A DNA stretch of 7,531 nt, taken from Campylobacter sp. Its GTDB lineage: Bacteria; Campylobacterota; Campylobacteria; Campylobacterales; Campylobacteraceae. The position numbers and the translations under genes are program-made. This document shows, in pieces, positions 1-6,318 of the stretch. Each line of letters starts with the position of its first letter. Within the stretch, counting starts at the first letter, position 1. The DNA lies in the NCBI GenBank assembly GCA_021203945.1, contig JAJQAF010000311.1, positions 1 to 7,531 on the forward strand, given 5' to 3'. The notes below the pieces were generated by a model, which saw only the letters and a program-made list of their open reading frames with translations, made no database searches and had not been told where the DNA came from.

Positions 1-1
1 A

Positions 2-1087
2 AATATTCAAGACAATGGTGCTTTTAATAAAAAATTATATTATGACGTCCTAAGACGAGCAAGAATCAATCCAAACGATTACGAGAAAAATTTAAAGACC
101 GTTATTTTGCTTGACAAACTTCGTTATGCGTTAAATTTACCTGCTATTGACAAAGATATAGACGCTATGACGGCAAGCTTTTTTATGCAAGACAAAATAG
201 CGTTTCAAATAATAAAAACTGACAATAGCGAAATAAATTTTAACGAAGACGAGATTAAAGCGCTATGGGAAAAAAATAAAAATAACTACATGACAAAAAC
301 GCTCTACGGTCTTGATACTCTATACGTAGAATCACAAAACCAAGACGTAAATGAGACGGCTTTAAACGCATATTACAATGAAAATAAAGAAAAATATAAA
401 AATTTAGACGATAAAATCAAAGCTTTTGCCGACGTTAAAGACGAAGTTAGTAAAGATTATAATGTAGAACAAAGCAAAACAAATGCATTAGAAAAATACA
501 TTGCCGTAAAAAAGGGCGAACTATCTACCGACGGTAGCATGAGTCTCGACGAAAATAACGCAACTTTTTCTATTGACGAAATAGCCGATGCAAAACTTGG
601 AGATGTCATTAAGCCGTTTATCTACCAAAACGGTTACCTAATAGTTAAAATCAAAAGTATAACGCCGCCGCAACCGATGAGCTACGAGCAAGCAAAAGAG
701 CAAATTTTGGAAATTTATAAAGTCGAAAAGCTAAAAGAATTGGTAGAAAATAAGGCAAAGATCGCCTTAAAAGACTTCAAGAGCGATAACACGATACTTG
801 TTAGTAGAGATATAAATAATACGATGGACGGTTTAGATATGGATGAAACTCGTCTTTTTGTAGATAAACTGTTTGAATCGCATAACAAAAAAGATTATAT
901 AGTTTTGGAAGATAAAGCCGTAATATACGATATTTTGGAACAAAAGTTGCTTACAAACAATATAAATAACAATTACAAACAGCTAACAGAGCAAAATGCG
1001 ATGTTATTAAAGAACAATGAGCTAATTAAAGATTTAACAAATGAGCTTCAAAAACTTTATGAAGTAAAAGAATACGTCAAAAGGTAA
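2..1087 (+). CDS. ppiD: PpiD/SurA-type periplasmic chaperone or peptidyl-prolyl isomerase, 5' end outside window
   Basis: The frame is open from base 2 to the TAA at 1085-1087, giving 361 visible codons. It runs through the TTG at 107, so that codon is not the start; the N-terminus, including the expected inner-membrane anchor, lies left of the window. The first ~40 visible residues (GAFNKKLYYDVLRRARINP) match the SurA N-terminal chaperone domain of PpiD proteins. A later part (GDVIKPFIYQNGYLIVKI, about residues 201-218 of the visible protein) resembles the end of a parvulin domain, but I see no clear parvulin start or HIL-type motif. The rest is charged and helical. By family, PpiD is a membrane-anchored periplasmic chaperone for exported proteins. 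It is the first visible gene of an operon with ftsA (5 nt gap), the order known from C. jejuni Cj0694-0696. Isomerase activity is uncertain. Confidence 0.85.
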   Translation, partial: NIQDNGAFNKKLYYDVLRRARINPNDYEKNLKTVILLDKLRYALNLPAIDKDIDAMTASFFMQDKIAFQIIKTDNSEINFNEDEIKALWEKNKNNYMTKTLYGLDTLYVESQNQDVNETALNAYYNENKEKYKNLDDKIKAFADVKDEVSKDYNVEQSKTNALEKYIAVKKGELSTDGSMSLDENNATFSIDEIADAKLGDVIKPFIYQNGYLIVKIKSITPPQPMSYEQAKEQILEIYKVEKLKELVENKAKIALKDFKSDNTILVSRDINNTMDGLDMDETRLFVDKLFESHNKKDYIVLEDKAVIYDILEQKLLTNNINNNYKQLTEQNAMLLKNNELIKDLTNELQKLYEVKEYVKR

Positions 1088-1095
1088 TTATTTTG
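1081..1095 (+). promoter_or_regulatory. Ribosome binding site fixing the TTG start of ftsA
   Basis: AAGG at 1081-1084 lies inside the last codons of ppiD, 8 nt before the TTG at 1093. No in-frame ATG occurs until residue 108 of FtsA, well inside the actin fold, so the TTG start is required. Placing the site inside the upstream gene suggests translational coupling. Confidence 0.65.
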
Positions 1096-2523
1096 AGTAC
1101 TAAAATTTTAGGTATAGATGTCGGTTCTTTTCAGATATGCGCCGTAATAGCGCAACATGATGAAAACGGTATAAAAATCATAGGTATCGGCACAGAAAAA
1201 ACCCAGGGCATTAAAAAGGGCGTAATAACAAATATCGAGCTGGCATCAAAATCCATAAAAAATGCTCTGCTTGAAGCGCAAAGAGTTGCCGGAACTCACT
1301 ATGAAAAAGTTATAGTTTCTATATCGGGTGCATATACAAAAAGCGTAAATAGTAGCGGCGTAGTTAATATACCTAATCACGAGATCGGAATACGCGAAAT
1401 AGAACGGGCTATGCAGATGGCGGATCACACCGCTGATATTCCGCACGAATACGAAAAATTACACGTTTTACCATACAACTTTAAAGTTGACGGACAAGAA
1501 CATATAGAAGACCCTATAGGCATGAACGGCACAAGACTTGAAGTGCAAACACATATCGTAACCGTTCAAAAATCATCTTTAAGCAATCTAAGAAAAGCAA
1601 TAACCTCAGCCGGAATTCAAATAGATAACGTAGTTTTGTCAGGATATGCTTCGGCCATAGCAACATTAACAAAGGATGAAAAGGAGCTTGGAGCCTTGCT
1701 TATAGATATGGGCGGAGCTACTTGCAATATGGTTATTCACTCCGGAAATTCCATAAGATTTAATGAATTTTTAGGCGTAGGTTCGGCTAATATAACGAAC
1801 GATTTATCAATGGCGCTTCATACTCCGCTACCAAAAGCCGAAGAGATCAAGACAAACTACGGCGCACTTATAAATAAATCGGTAGATCTTATTGAACTTC
1901 CGATACTAGGCGACGAATCAAAAACTCACGAAGTTTCACTTGACATAATATCAAACGTAATCTACGCAAGAGCGGAAGAGACGTTAATGATACTTGCTAA
2001 AATTTTTGAAGATAGCGGTTACAAAGATACCATAGGCGCTGGGGTGATTTTAACCGGCGGAATGACAAAGCTTGACGGACTGAGAGATCTTGCTTCCGCA
2101 ATTTTTGATAAAATGTCCGTTCGTATAGCCAAACCGAAAGAAACGGACGGTCTTTATGAAATAATGAGAGATCCTGCAAACTCTTGTGCTATCGGTCTTT
2201 GCATGTATGGAGCCGGAGAATTTACGGCTTATGAAATAGATTCGGAGAAAAAAATGAGATATCACGGCGAAGCGATATCAAAGCCGAAGCCTAGTTTCAA
2301 AAATATTTTTGAAGAAGAAAAAAAAGAAAATCCAAATTTTAAAAGACAAGAGACAAATCCATTTGAAGAAGAAGGTATAGAGCTTATTCATGATGACCTA
2401 AGACTTGATATACAAAAACAAAACAGTAAAGAAGAACTTGCAAATATCGCCGATATAAGCAGACAAGCAAAACGACCTAGTACCATAACAAAATTTTGGC
2501 ATAGAATTACACAATTATTTTAA
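1093..2523 (+). CDS. ftsA: Cell division protein FtsA (actin-like FtsZ membrane anchor)
   Basis: FtsA is an actin-fold ATPase that tethers FtsZ filaments to the inner membrane and recruits later division proteins. The 476-residue product shows the actin-family motifs in order: phosphate-1 (GIDVGS, residues 7-12), phosphate-2 (LLIDMGGAT, about 202-210) and the adenosine motif (ILTGGM, about 319-324). The FtsA-specific 1C subdomain lies roughly between residues 85 and 165. The last 13 residues (TITKFWHRITQLF) form a typical amphipathic membrane-targeting helix. It is joined by a charged linker of about 80 residues (about 385-463) with two FEEE patches, making the protein longer than the ~420 residues of E. 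coli FtsA. The start is TTG with AAGG 8 nt upstream. It follows ppiD by 5 nt and precedes ftsZ by 13 nt, so one transcript is likely. An 8-A run at 2318-2325 encodes part of the linker. Confidence 0.97.
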   Translation: MSTKILGIDVGSFQICAVIAQHDENGIKIIGIGTEKTQGIKKGVITNIELASKSIKNALLEAQRVAGTHYEKVIVSISGAYTKSVNSSGVVNIPNHEIGIREIERAMQMADHTADIPHEYEKLHVLPYNFKVDGQEHIEDPIGMNGTRLEVQTHIVTVQKSSLSNLRKAITSAGIQIDNVVLSGYASAIATLTKDEKELGALLIDMGGATCNMVIHSGNSIRFNEFLGVGSANITNDLSMALHTPLPKAEEIKTNYGALINKSVDLIELPILGDESKTHEVSLDIISNVIYARAEETLMILAKIFEDSGYKDTIGAGVILTGGMTKLDGLRDLASAIFDKMSVRIAKPKETDGLYEIMRDPANSCAIGLCMYGAGEFTAYEIDSEKKMRYHGEAISKPKPSFKNIFEEEKKENPNFKRQETNPFEEEGIELIHDDLRLDIQKQNSKEELANIADISRQAKRPSTITKFWHRITQLF

Positions 2524-2539
2524 GGAGAATCTAAAAATG
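2522..2539 (+). promoter_or_regulatory. Strong ribosome binding site of ftsZ overlapping the ftsA stop
   Basis: AAGGAG at 2522-2527 overlaps the TAA of ftsA (2521-2523) and lies 9 nt before the ATG at 2537. This full-consensus site is stronger than the AAGG before ftsA, in line with FtsZ being needed in excess over FtsA. That last point is inference from known stoichiometry. Confidence 0.7.
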
Positions 2540-3676
2540 AGTAGCTTCACGGTAGAAGAAAACAAAAGTATCTACGGCGCAAAAATTAAAGTCGTAGGTG
2601 TCGGCGGCGGCGGCGGAAATATGATAAATCATATGATACGCGAGAATGCAACTTTAAATATTGATCTTATAGTTGCAAATACGGACGCTCAGGCACTTGA
2701 AAATTCTCCAGCACATACAAAAATTCAACTCGGCGAAAAAAAGACAAAGGGTCTTGGTGCCGGAATGCGCCCGGAGATCGGTAAAGAAGCCGCGCAAGAA
2801 AGTTACGACGAGATAAAAAGTGCTCTTGAAACATCTGACATCGTTTTTATAGCGTCCGGTCTCGGAGGAGGCACGGGAACGGGAGCTGCTCCGGTAGTTG
2901 CGCAAGCGGCTAAAGAGGTCGGCGCATTGACTGTCGCGGTAGTTACGATACCTTTTGTGTTTGAAGGTAAAAAACGTCGTAAATTGGCGGATCTTGGGCT
3001 AGAAGAGCTCCGCAAGGAGAGTGACTCTATAGTAGTTATACCAAACGACAAACTACTAACTCTTATAGATAAAAAGGCGGGAATCAAAGAGAGCTTTGAA
3101 ATGGTTGATGACGTTTTAGCTCGTGCGGTTAACGGTATGAGTACTATCGTCCTTGATTCCGGTAAAAGCGATATAAATCTTGACTTTGCGGACGTTAGAA
3201 CGATTATGAGTCATAGGGGGCTAGCCTTAATGGGCGTTGGTGAAGCCCAAGGCGAAGAAGCGGCACAAGAAGCTATGAAAAATGCGATTCAGTCGCCGTT
3301 ACTTGACAATATGACGATAAACGGAGCATTCGGCGTATTAGTTCATTTTAGAATTCACCCGTCTTGTCCGCTTACCGATATTAACGATGCAATGGAAATA
3401 GTCTATAGTGCCGCCGATGAAGATGCCGAGGTTATCTTTGGAACTACGACGGACGACGATATGGAAAATAATAAAGTCGAGATAACGATAATTGCGACAG
3501 GGTTTAAAGGTTCCGATAAAGAAATCGAAGAGAAGAAAGAAATCGATACGGCAGCAAACGAAGTTATCAAAAAAGAGAGAATCTTAAGACTTCAAAAAGT
3601 AAGCGGCGGATATAATAGCGAAGATTATATGACGCAACTCGACGTTCCTTCTTATATGCGCCATCAAATGGACTAA
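2537..3676 (+). CDS. ftsZ: Cell division protein FtsZ (tubulin-like GTPase)
   Basis: FtsZ polymerises with GTP into the cytokinetic ring at midcell. The 379-residue product is full length. It shows the glycine-rich nucleotide loop (GVGGGGGNMINHM, from residue 21), the tubulin signature GGGTGTG at 110-116, and the T7 loop NLDFADV at 214-220. N214, D216 and D219 correspond to the catalytic N207/D209/D212 of E. coli FtsZ, so GTPase activity is expected to be intact. The C-terminal core ends near ITIIATGF (316-323). A short linker of ~45 residues follows, then the conserved tail peptide LDVPSYMRHQMD (368-379), which binds FtsA. It is the last gene of the operon; 764 nt without a convincing gene follow. 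The identification is secure. Confidence 0.99.
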   Translation: MSSFTVEENKSIYGAKIKVVGVGGGGGNMINHMIRENATLNIDLIVANTDAQALENSPAHTKIQLGEKKTKGLGAGMRPEIGKEAAQESYDEIKSALETSDIVFIASGLGGGTGTGAAPVVAQAAKEVGALTVAVVTIPFVFEGKKRRKLADLGLEELRKESDSIVVIPNDKLLTLIDKKAGIKESFEMVDDVLARAVNGMSTIVLDSGKSDINLDFADVRTIMSHRGLALMGVGEAQGEEAAQEAMKNAIQSPLLDNMTINGAFGVLVHFRIHPSCPLTDINDAMEIVYSAADEDAEVIFGTTTDDDMENNKVEITIIATGFKGSDKEIEEKKEIDTAANEVIKKERILRLQKVSGGYNSEDYMTQLDVPSYMRHQMD

Positions 3677-3699
3677 TCTTTTTTAATATCTCCTTAAAT

Positions 3700-3724
3700 T
3701 TTAGAGGGTCTAAAGCCCTCTAAA
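3700..3724 (+). terminator. Hairpin downstream of ftsZ, possible transcription end of the division operon
   Basis: TTTAGAGGG (3700-3708) and CCCTCTAAA (3716-3724) form a perfect 9-bp stem with a 7-nt loop, starting 24 nt after the ftsZ stop. No T run follows on the + strand, so it is not a classical intrinsic terminator. It may protect the 3' end or assist termination another way. Confidence 0.5.
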
Positions 3725-3881
3725 TATAAAATCAGCTCCTCAATCGTCATCCCGTAAAATAGTATTAAATTAAAAGACTTTCAGTCTAGTTTTAGGCTTT
3801 ATAAATTATTTAACGGTATATGTTATCAGCAAGATTATAGATAAAATAGCAATTCAACAAAGAAGTAGATGAGACTGTGAT

Positions 3882-3956
3882 ATTCGTGAGACGCTCAAAG
3901 AAACCGATAAGGCAAAATCCTTGAGCTTTACTGACGAATGGAAAGCTACCTGCTTT
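3882..3956 (+). ncRNA. Candidate structured RNA: nested stems plus adjacent hairpin
   Basis: ATTCGT (3882-3887) pairs with ACGAAT (3934-3939). Inside this, GCTCAA (3893-3898) pairs with TTGAGC (3921-3926). Two bases after the outer stem, AAAGC (3942-3946) pairs with GCTTT (3952-3956) around a 5-nt loop. A weak -10-like TAAAAT lies about 35 nt upstream on the + strand. I do not recognise a riboswitch or small RNA family. The same bases also read as a 33-codon open frame without a start, so a gene remnant is the alternative. Confidence 0.25.
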
Positions 3957-4128
3957 TACACACAACTAGTTTGAATAATATGAAAAATCACTAAAAGAAA
4001 ACTTTCTAAATTTTATCTTAAGAAAAGTGAGTTTAGATAAATCACGCAGATTATGATAAGTAAACAACAAAACTATAAACTAATTCCTTATATAAGGCTT
4101 GCTTTATTTAGATAGCTAAACGTAATTT

Positions 4129-4232
4129 GAACGATTTTGCTCTGCTTTGACATTGCTTTGTTTGCTTGATTTACGCTTGTCTAGAAGATTGCGGCATCAA
4201 GATTGTTTATTTTTTTGCAAGCCAAATCGTTC
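4129..4232. repeat. Long imperfect inverted repeat
   Basis: GAACGATTT (4129-4137) is matched by AAATCGTTC (4224-4232). After one mismatch, GCT and TGC continue the pairing with a single bulge, so the arms run 4129-4145 and 4217-4232 with 15 paired bases. Inside, CTTGAT (4165-4170) pairs with ATCAAG (4196-4201), and CGC with GCG inside that. The whole could fold into a single rod on either strand. No insertion sequence or known mobile element is recognisable. Confidence 0.45.
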
Positions 4233-4373
4233 TCATTTTTTTTAAAATATTAAGCAATATTTGCCGTATTTTTAAAACCCAACTCTAAGCACAAGGATAT
4301 TAGAATTATTATCTAAACTCGCTAACGTTTTAAGATTAATACAAATATTCTCTTTGTTTATTCCTTTAAATTT

Positions 4374-4396
4374 TGCTAAGCAGAAATGCTCTAGCA
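4374..4396. terminator. GAAA-loop hairpin past the end of the minus-strand operon
   Basis: On the + strand TGCTA-AGCA, loop GAAA, TGCT, one bulged C, then TAGCA form a 9-bp stem closed by a GNRA-type tetraloop. On the minus strand the same stem (loop TTTC) lies 44 nt after the stop codon of the last operon gene, which fits a 3'-end structure. No U-rich tail follows on that strand, so efficient intrinsic termination is doubtful. Confidence 0.4.
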
Positions 4397-4440
4397 TAAA
4401 GAGGGCGGCAAATGCGTTTGTATTATTTTAAATAGTTAAT

Positions 4441-4731
4441 TTATGCGCCGAGCGCCTTTTTAACCTCATCGCTTGCCATTTGTATATTCCAAGCGGGCTC
4501 CCAAACCAAATTTATATCACACTCGTCTATTCCATCTACTCTAAGAACAGCATCATTAACCCATTCTAATATAAGCTCGTGAAGAGGACATGAACGCGTA
4601 GATAAGCTCATCGTAACCGTAGCCTTTTGATTATCTACTTTAACGTCATAGATAAGCCCCAAAGATACTATATCAAATCCGACTTCAGGATCAATGATAG
4701 TTGAGAGTTCCTTATAAATTTTATCCTTCAT
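4441..4731 (-). CDS. MIP18/DUF59 family protein (SufT/PaaD-like metal-sulfur cluster factor)
   Basis: This 96-residue protein has the DUF59 layout: N-terminal DPEVGFDIVSLGLIYDV (residues 14-30), a conserved cysteine in STRSCP (Cys48), and VWEPAW (76-81). By family, such proteins assist iron-sulfur cluster maturation or delivery (SufT, PaaD, eukaryotic MIP18). The common T-x-x-x-CP stretch is present here as STRSCPLHE, a variant form. It starts at the ATG 4731-4729 with GGAG (4738-4741) 6 nt upstream, inside the preceding membrane gene, which it overlaps by 11 nt. Translational coupling and a shared job are therefore likely. A role in maturing an Fe-S or other metal protein linked to the membrane partner is inference. 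The exact client is not visible. Confidence 0.85.
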   Translation of the reverse strand: MKDKIYKELSTIIDPEVGFDIVSLGLIYDVKVDNQKATVTMSLSTRSCPLHELILEWVNDAVLRVDGIDECDINLVWEPAWNIQMASDEVKKALGA

Positions 4732-5902
4732 TTTTTACTCCAAATTTTATAAATTTAAAAACATGTATCATATTAAAAGCTACTAACAGTATGCTTATAA
4801 AAATTAGTGCTAACGCGACATAAACCAAACCAAACGCATAAAAAACAAGTGCCGTAGCATTTAGTCCGAGAGCTATATACGTAGGCTTCTTAACTATCAT
4901 ATCGTCTAGCAACGGAACTTTTGTTTTTCCGACAAACGGCGCAATATAATGATACCATATCAAAAATGGCGCTATCTTATAAAGATGTGCCGTAATAAAC
5001 GCGTATAAAAAGCCGAACATCAAGAAAAATATCGCAATATCGTTTAGATCAAAACTTAAAAACACGCAAAACATTATAAACGAAATAAGCGATAAAAATA
5101 TATTTAAATTCCAATAATCATACGCCTTTCGCACGCGTTTTTTAAGTATCAAAAATGCTTCTAAAACAAAAAATACTATAGCAATCAAAAGCGCCGCTAA
5201 TGAAAATTTTAGTCCGAACGGCAACGCAATACCACTCAAAGCATAAAACGCCAAAGAAATTTTACTAAATGAAAATTTTAGATCGTGCGCCAATGCAAAC
5301 ATCGGCAAAAGAACGCTTGCGACGCCGACAATTATAAAAAATACAAATCCTAACACACAATAAATATGATAGTAAAGCGTAAGCTCAAAATCCATATTCA
5401 AAGCACCGGAAAATATCATCAGCAAACAAAATCCGAGTGAAATTCCAACGATTAAAAATATTGACGAGATCAGTAATGCAAAAGCGGCAAGGCTTCTTTT
5501 TTCGCTTTTTATGAAGCTTAAAAAATAAGTAATTACAAAAAACAGCAAAGATAAAAATAAAAGCGAACCGCCGCCATGCATAAGCCCGGTATTATCAAGC
5601 ATCATTCCAAAGCTCATAAGCAAAATGCCAAGCGAGTAAGAGAATAGATTTGCAAATGCGCCGCGTATCGTAGAAAACGGTTTTTCAAGCACAACCGATG
5701 TAAGTTGATATAGCGCACCTATGATGATACTCATTACAAAGCCGATAAAATATATATGCGCAAATCCTGCCGTCTGAAAGGACGTCGGCGCATTAAAATC
5801 TACCTTTAAAAAAGCAAATACGCTAAGTATCAAAAATAAAATTCCGACTATAAAATATCCGCCTACTAGCCTAAACGGCGGAGCAAATGTATTCAAAAGC
5901 AT
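4721..5902 (-). CDS. Polytopic membrane protein of about 12 helices, NnrS/heme-copper-oxidase-I-like
   Basis: The 393-residue product is almost entirely hydrophobic, with about 12 predicted membrane helices by eye and no signal peptide. Histidines sit in conserved-looking settings: H49 in AHIYFIGF, H179 in YHIYCVLGF, H206 in FALAH, H306 in TAHLYKIAP and H318 in WYHYIAP. The H-I-Y-x(2-3)-G-F motif occurs twice, each followed by a small-residue helix (IIGALYQL; IVGVASVLLP), which suggests an internal duplication. This recalls NnrS and subunit-I-like relatives of heme-copper oxidases, but I cannot assign a family with certainty, and the copper/tyrosine signature of true oxidases is not seen. The ATG at 5902-5900 follows the DUF2249 stop by 8 nt with only a weak AAGAA ahead of it, so translation probably depends on coupling. 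The end overlaps the DUF59 gene by 11 nt. A role in heme, metal or nitric oxide handling is inference from context. Confidence 0.75.
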   Translation of the reverse strand: MLLNTFAPPFRLVGGYFIVGILFLILSVFAFLKVDFNAPTSFQTAGFAHIYFIGFVMSIIIGALYQLTSVVLEKPFSTIRGAFANLFSYSLGILLMSFGMMLDNTGLMHGGGSLLFLSLLFFVITYFLSFIKSEKRSLAAFALLISSIFLIVGISLGFCLLMIFSGALNMDFELTLYYHIYCVLGFVFFIIVGVASVLLPMFALAHDLKFSFSKISLAFYALSGIALPFGLKFSLAALLIAIVFFVLEAFLILKKRVRKAYDYWNLNIFLSLISFIMFCVFLSFDLNDIAIFFLMFGFLYAFITAHLYKIAPFLIWYHYIAPFVGKTKVPLLDDMIVKKPTYIALGLNATALVFYAFGLVYVALALIFISILLVAFNMIHVFKFIKFGVKNEG

Positions 5903-5910
5903 AGCATTTC

Positions 5911-6249
5911 TTAATGGCAGGTTTGATTAAAATCAAAGCCGTCAAGATTTGCGCCGTCTTTAAGACTAAACGTAAGACGGACTTGTTCGCCTTCCAGTTT
6001 TTGCGTATCTATATCAAAATTCGACTCGATTTTCGGAATCAAGCCAACCGGATATTTATGATTTACCATAATTACCTTAGTATTTTTATCGGCAAATTTC
6101 AACGCTATCATCGCATTTATCATAGGTTCCGGCGGAACGCAAGGGCGAGAATCAAAACCTATATAAGAGATACCACCCTCGCTTTTTTTATAAAACGGCA
6201 CGGTTGCGCCGTCAACATCAAATCTATCCCAATTTTCAAACATACTCAT
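5911..6249 (-). CDS. DUF2249-like small protein
   Basis: This soluble 112-residue protein shows the DUF2249 pattern: a segment ending in DSRPCVPPEPMINAM (about 33-47) followed by a strand and NHKYPVGLIPKIES (about 63-76). In the family this forms a SirA/TusA-like fold with a PPEP motif. Cys37 before PPEP and the C-terminal Cys-His pair (111-112) are possible metal or thiol ligands. The molecular function of DUF2249 proteins is not established; they often sit near nitric oxide and anaerobic respiration genes. The ATG at 6249 is preferred over the one at 6243 because AAGGAG (6255-6260) lies 5 nt upstream. It is the first gene of a three-gene minus-strand operon with the 12-helix protein and the DUF59 protein. 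Upstream lies a promoter with an FNR/CRP-type site. The long + strand frame across it (5914-6321) is an antisense shadow. Confidence 0.75.
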   Translation of the reverse strand: MSMFENWDRFDVDGATVPFYKKSEGGISYIGFDSRPCVPPEPMINAMIALKFADKNTKVIMVNHKYPVGLIPKIESNFDIDTQKLEGEQVRLTFSLKDGANLDGFDFNQTCH

Positions 6250-6276
6250 CTTTTCTCCTTTAGATTAATTAGGATT

Positions 6277-6282
6277 ATTATA
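6277..6282 (-). promoter_or_regulatory. -10 box of the DUF2249 operon
   Basis: On the minus strand TATAAT occupies 6282-6277, a perfect match to the sigma-70 consensus. The predicted start is an A at 6270, about 20 nt before the ATG. No good -35 hexamer is present; an activator site sits in that position instead. Confidence 0.65.
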
Positions 6283-6297
6283 CTCTTAGACGAGTAT
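6280..6297. promoter_or_regulatory. Palindrome overlapping the -10 region, possible operator
   Basis: ATACTC (6280-6285) and GAGTAT (6292-6297) form a perfect 6-bp inverted repeat with a 6-nt spacer. It covers about -10 to -27 of the predicted DUF2249 operon promoter, where a bound repressor would block polymerase. I recognise no known consensus, and a chance palindrome is possible. Confidence 0.35.
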
Positions 6298-6304
6298 GTT
6301 ACCA

Positions 6305-6318
6305 TTGAGTTAAATCAA
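6305..6318 (-). promoter_or_regulatory. FNR/CRP-family activator box at -41.5
   Basis: TTGAG-TTAA-ATCAA (+ strand) matches the FNR consensus TTGAT-N4-ATCAA at 9 of 10 defined bases. Its centre (6311.5) is 41.5 bases from the inferred start at 6270, the classical class II activator position. The half site TAAATCAA is repeated directly in tandem (6311-6318, 6319-6326). The regulator could be FNR, an NssR/DNR-type nitric oxide sensor, or another family member. The spacing rests on the predicted start site. Confidence 0.6.

Larger units (their letters stand above)
4088..4427 (-). pseudogene. Possible decayed coding remnant, unidentified
   Basis: On the minus strand a frame is open from 4427 to the TAA at 4272 (52 codons, with an ATG at 4397). 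It reads like protein, for example NTNAFAALFMLEHF and ICINLKTLASLDNNSN. A shift of frame near 4272-4284 continues into a second stretch (ILKKNENDLACKKINNLDA) that meets a TAG at 4181-4183, then another stretch (TSVNQANKAMSKQSK) to a TAA at 4088-4090. One frameshift and one stop would thus join a ~110-codon remnant. There is no ribosome binding site, and hairpins overlap the region. I recognise no family, and chance reading of AT-rich DNA is a real alternative. Confidence 0.2.
3677..4440. other. Gene-poor spacer between two convergent operons
   Basis: The 764 nt hold no open frame with a plausible start and ribosome binding site. I found no tRNA, tmRNA, SRP RNA or RNase P core motifs. The visible content is several hairpins (3700-3724, 3775-3787, 3882-3956, 4129-4232, 4374-4396) and AT-rich stretches that read for 30-60 codons without starts, which could be decayed genes or chance. 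The spacer is long compared with the 5-13 nt gaps in the flanking operons, so either a lost gene or an unrecognised RNA is possible. Confidence 0.6.

Noticed and set aside
107..109. TTG at 107 as the start of the first gene
   Set aside because: The frame is open upstream to the window edge and encodes recognisable SurA N-terminal domain residues, so the gene begins outside the window.
1997..2265. Two overlapping minus-strand frames inside ftsA
   Set aside because: Both are antisense to ftsA motifs, lack start signals and resemble no protein.
2803..3087. Minus-strand frame of 94 codons inside ftsZ
   Set aside because: It lies fully within the strongly conserved ftsZ gene and has the low-complexity Ser/Arg/Pro composition of a reverse-strand shadow.
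3697..3780. Minus-strand mini-frame reading MTIEELILYLEGFRPSKI
   Set aside because: It is only 18 codons from its ATG, has no ribosome binding site, and overlaps the hairpin after ftsZ, which explains the conserved-looking bases.
3775..3787. Short hairpin AGACT-TTC-AGTCT
   Set aside because: Five base pairs with a 3-nt loop and no U tail; common by chance in AT-rich DNA.
3873..3974. + strand frame reading ETLKETDKAKSLSFTDEW
   Set aside because: It has 33 codons between stops with no start or ribosome binding site and no recognised family; the base pairing of the same segment was judged the better lead.
3677..4440. CRISPR array, tRNA, or common housekeeping RNA in the spacer
   Set aside because: There are no regularly spaced direct repeats, no tRNA arm signature, and no SRP, tmRNA or RNase P core motifs.
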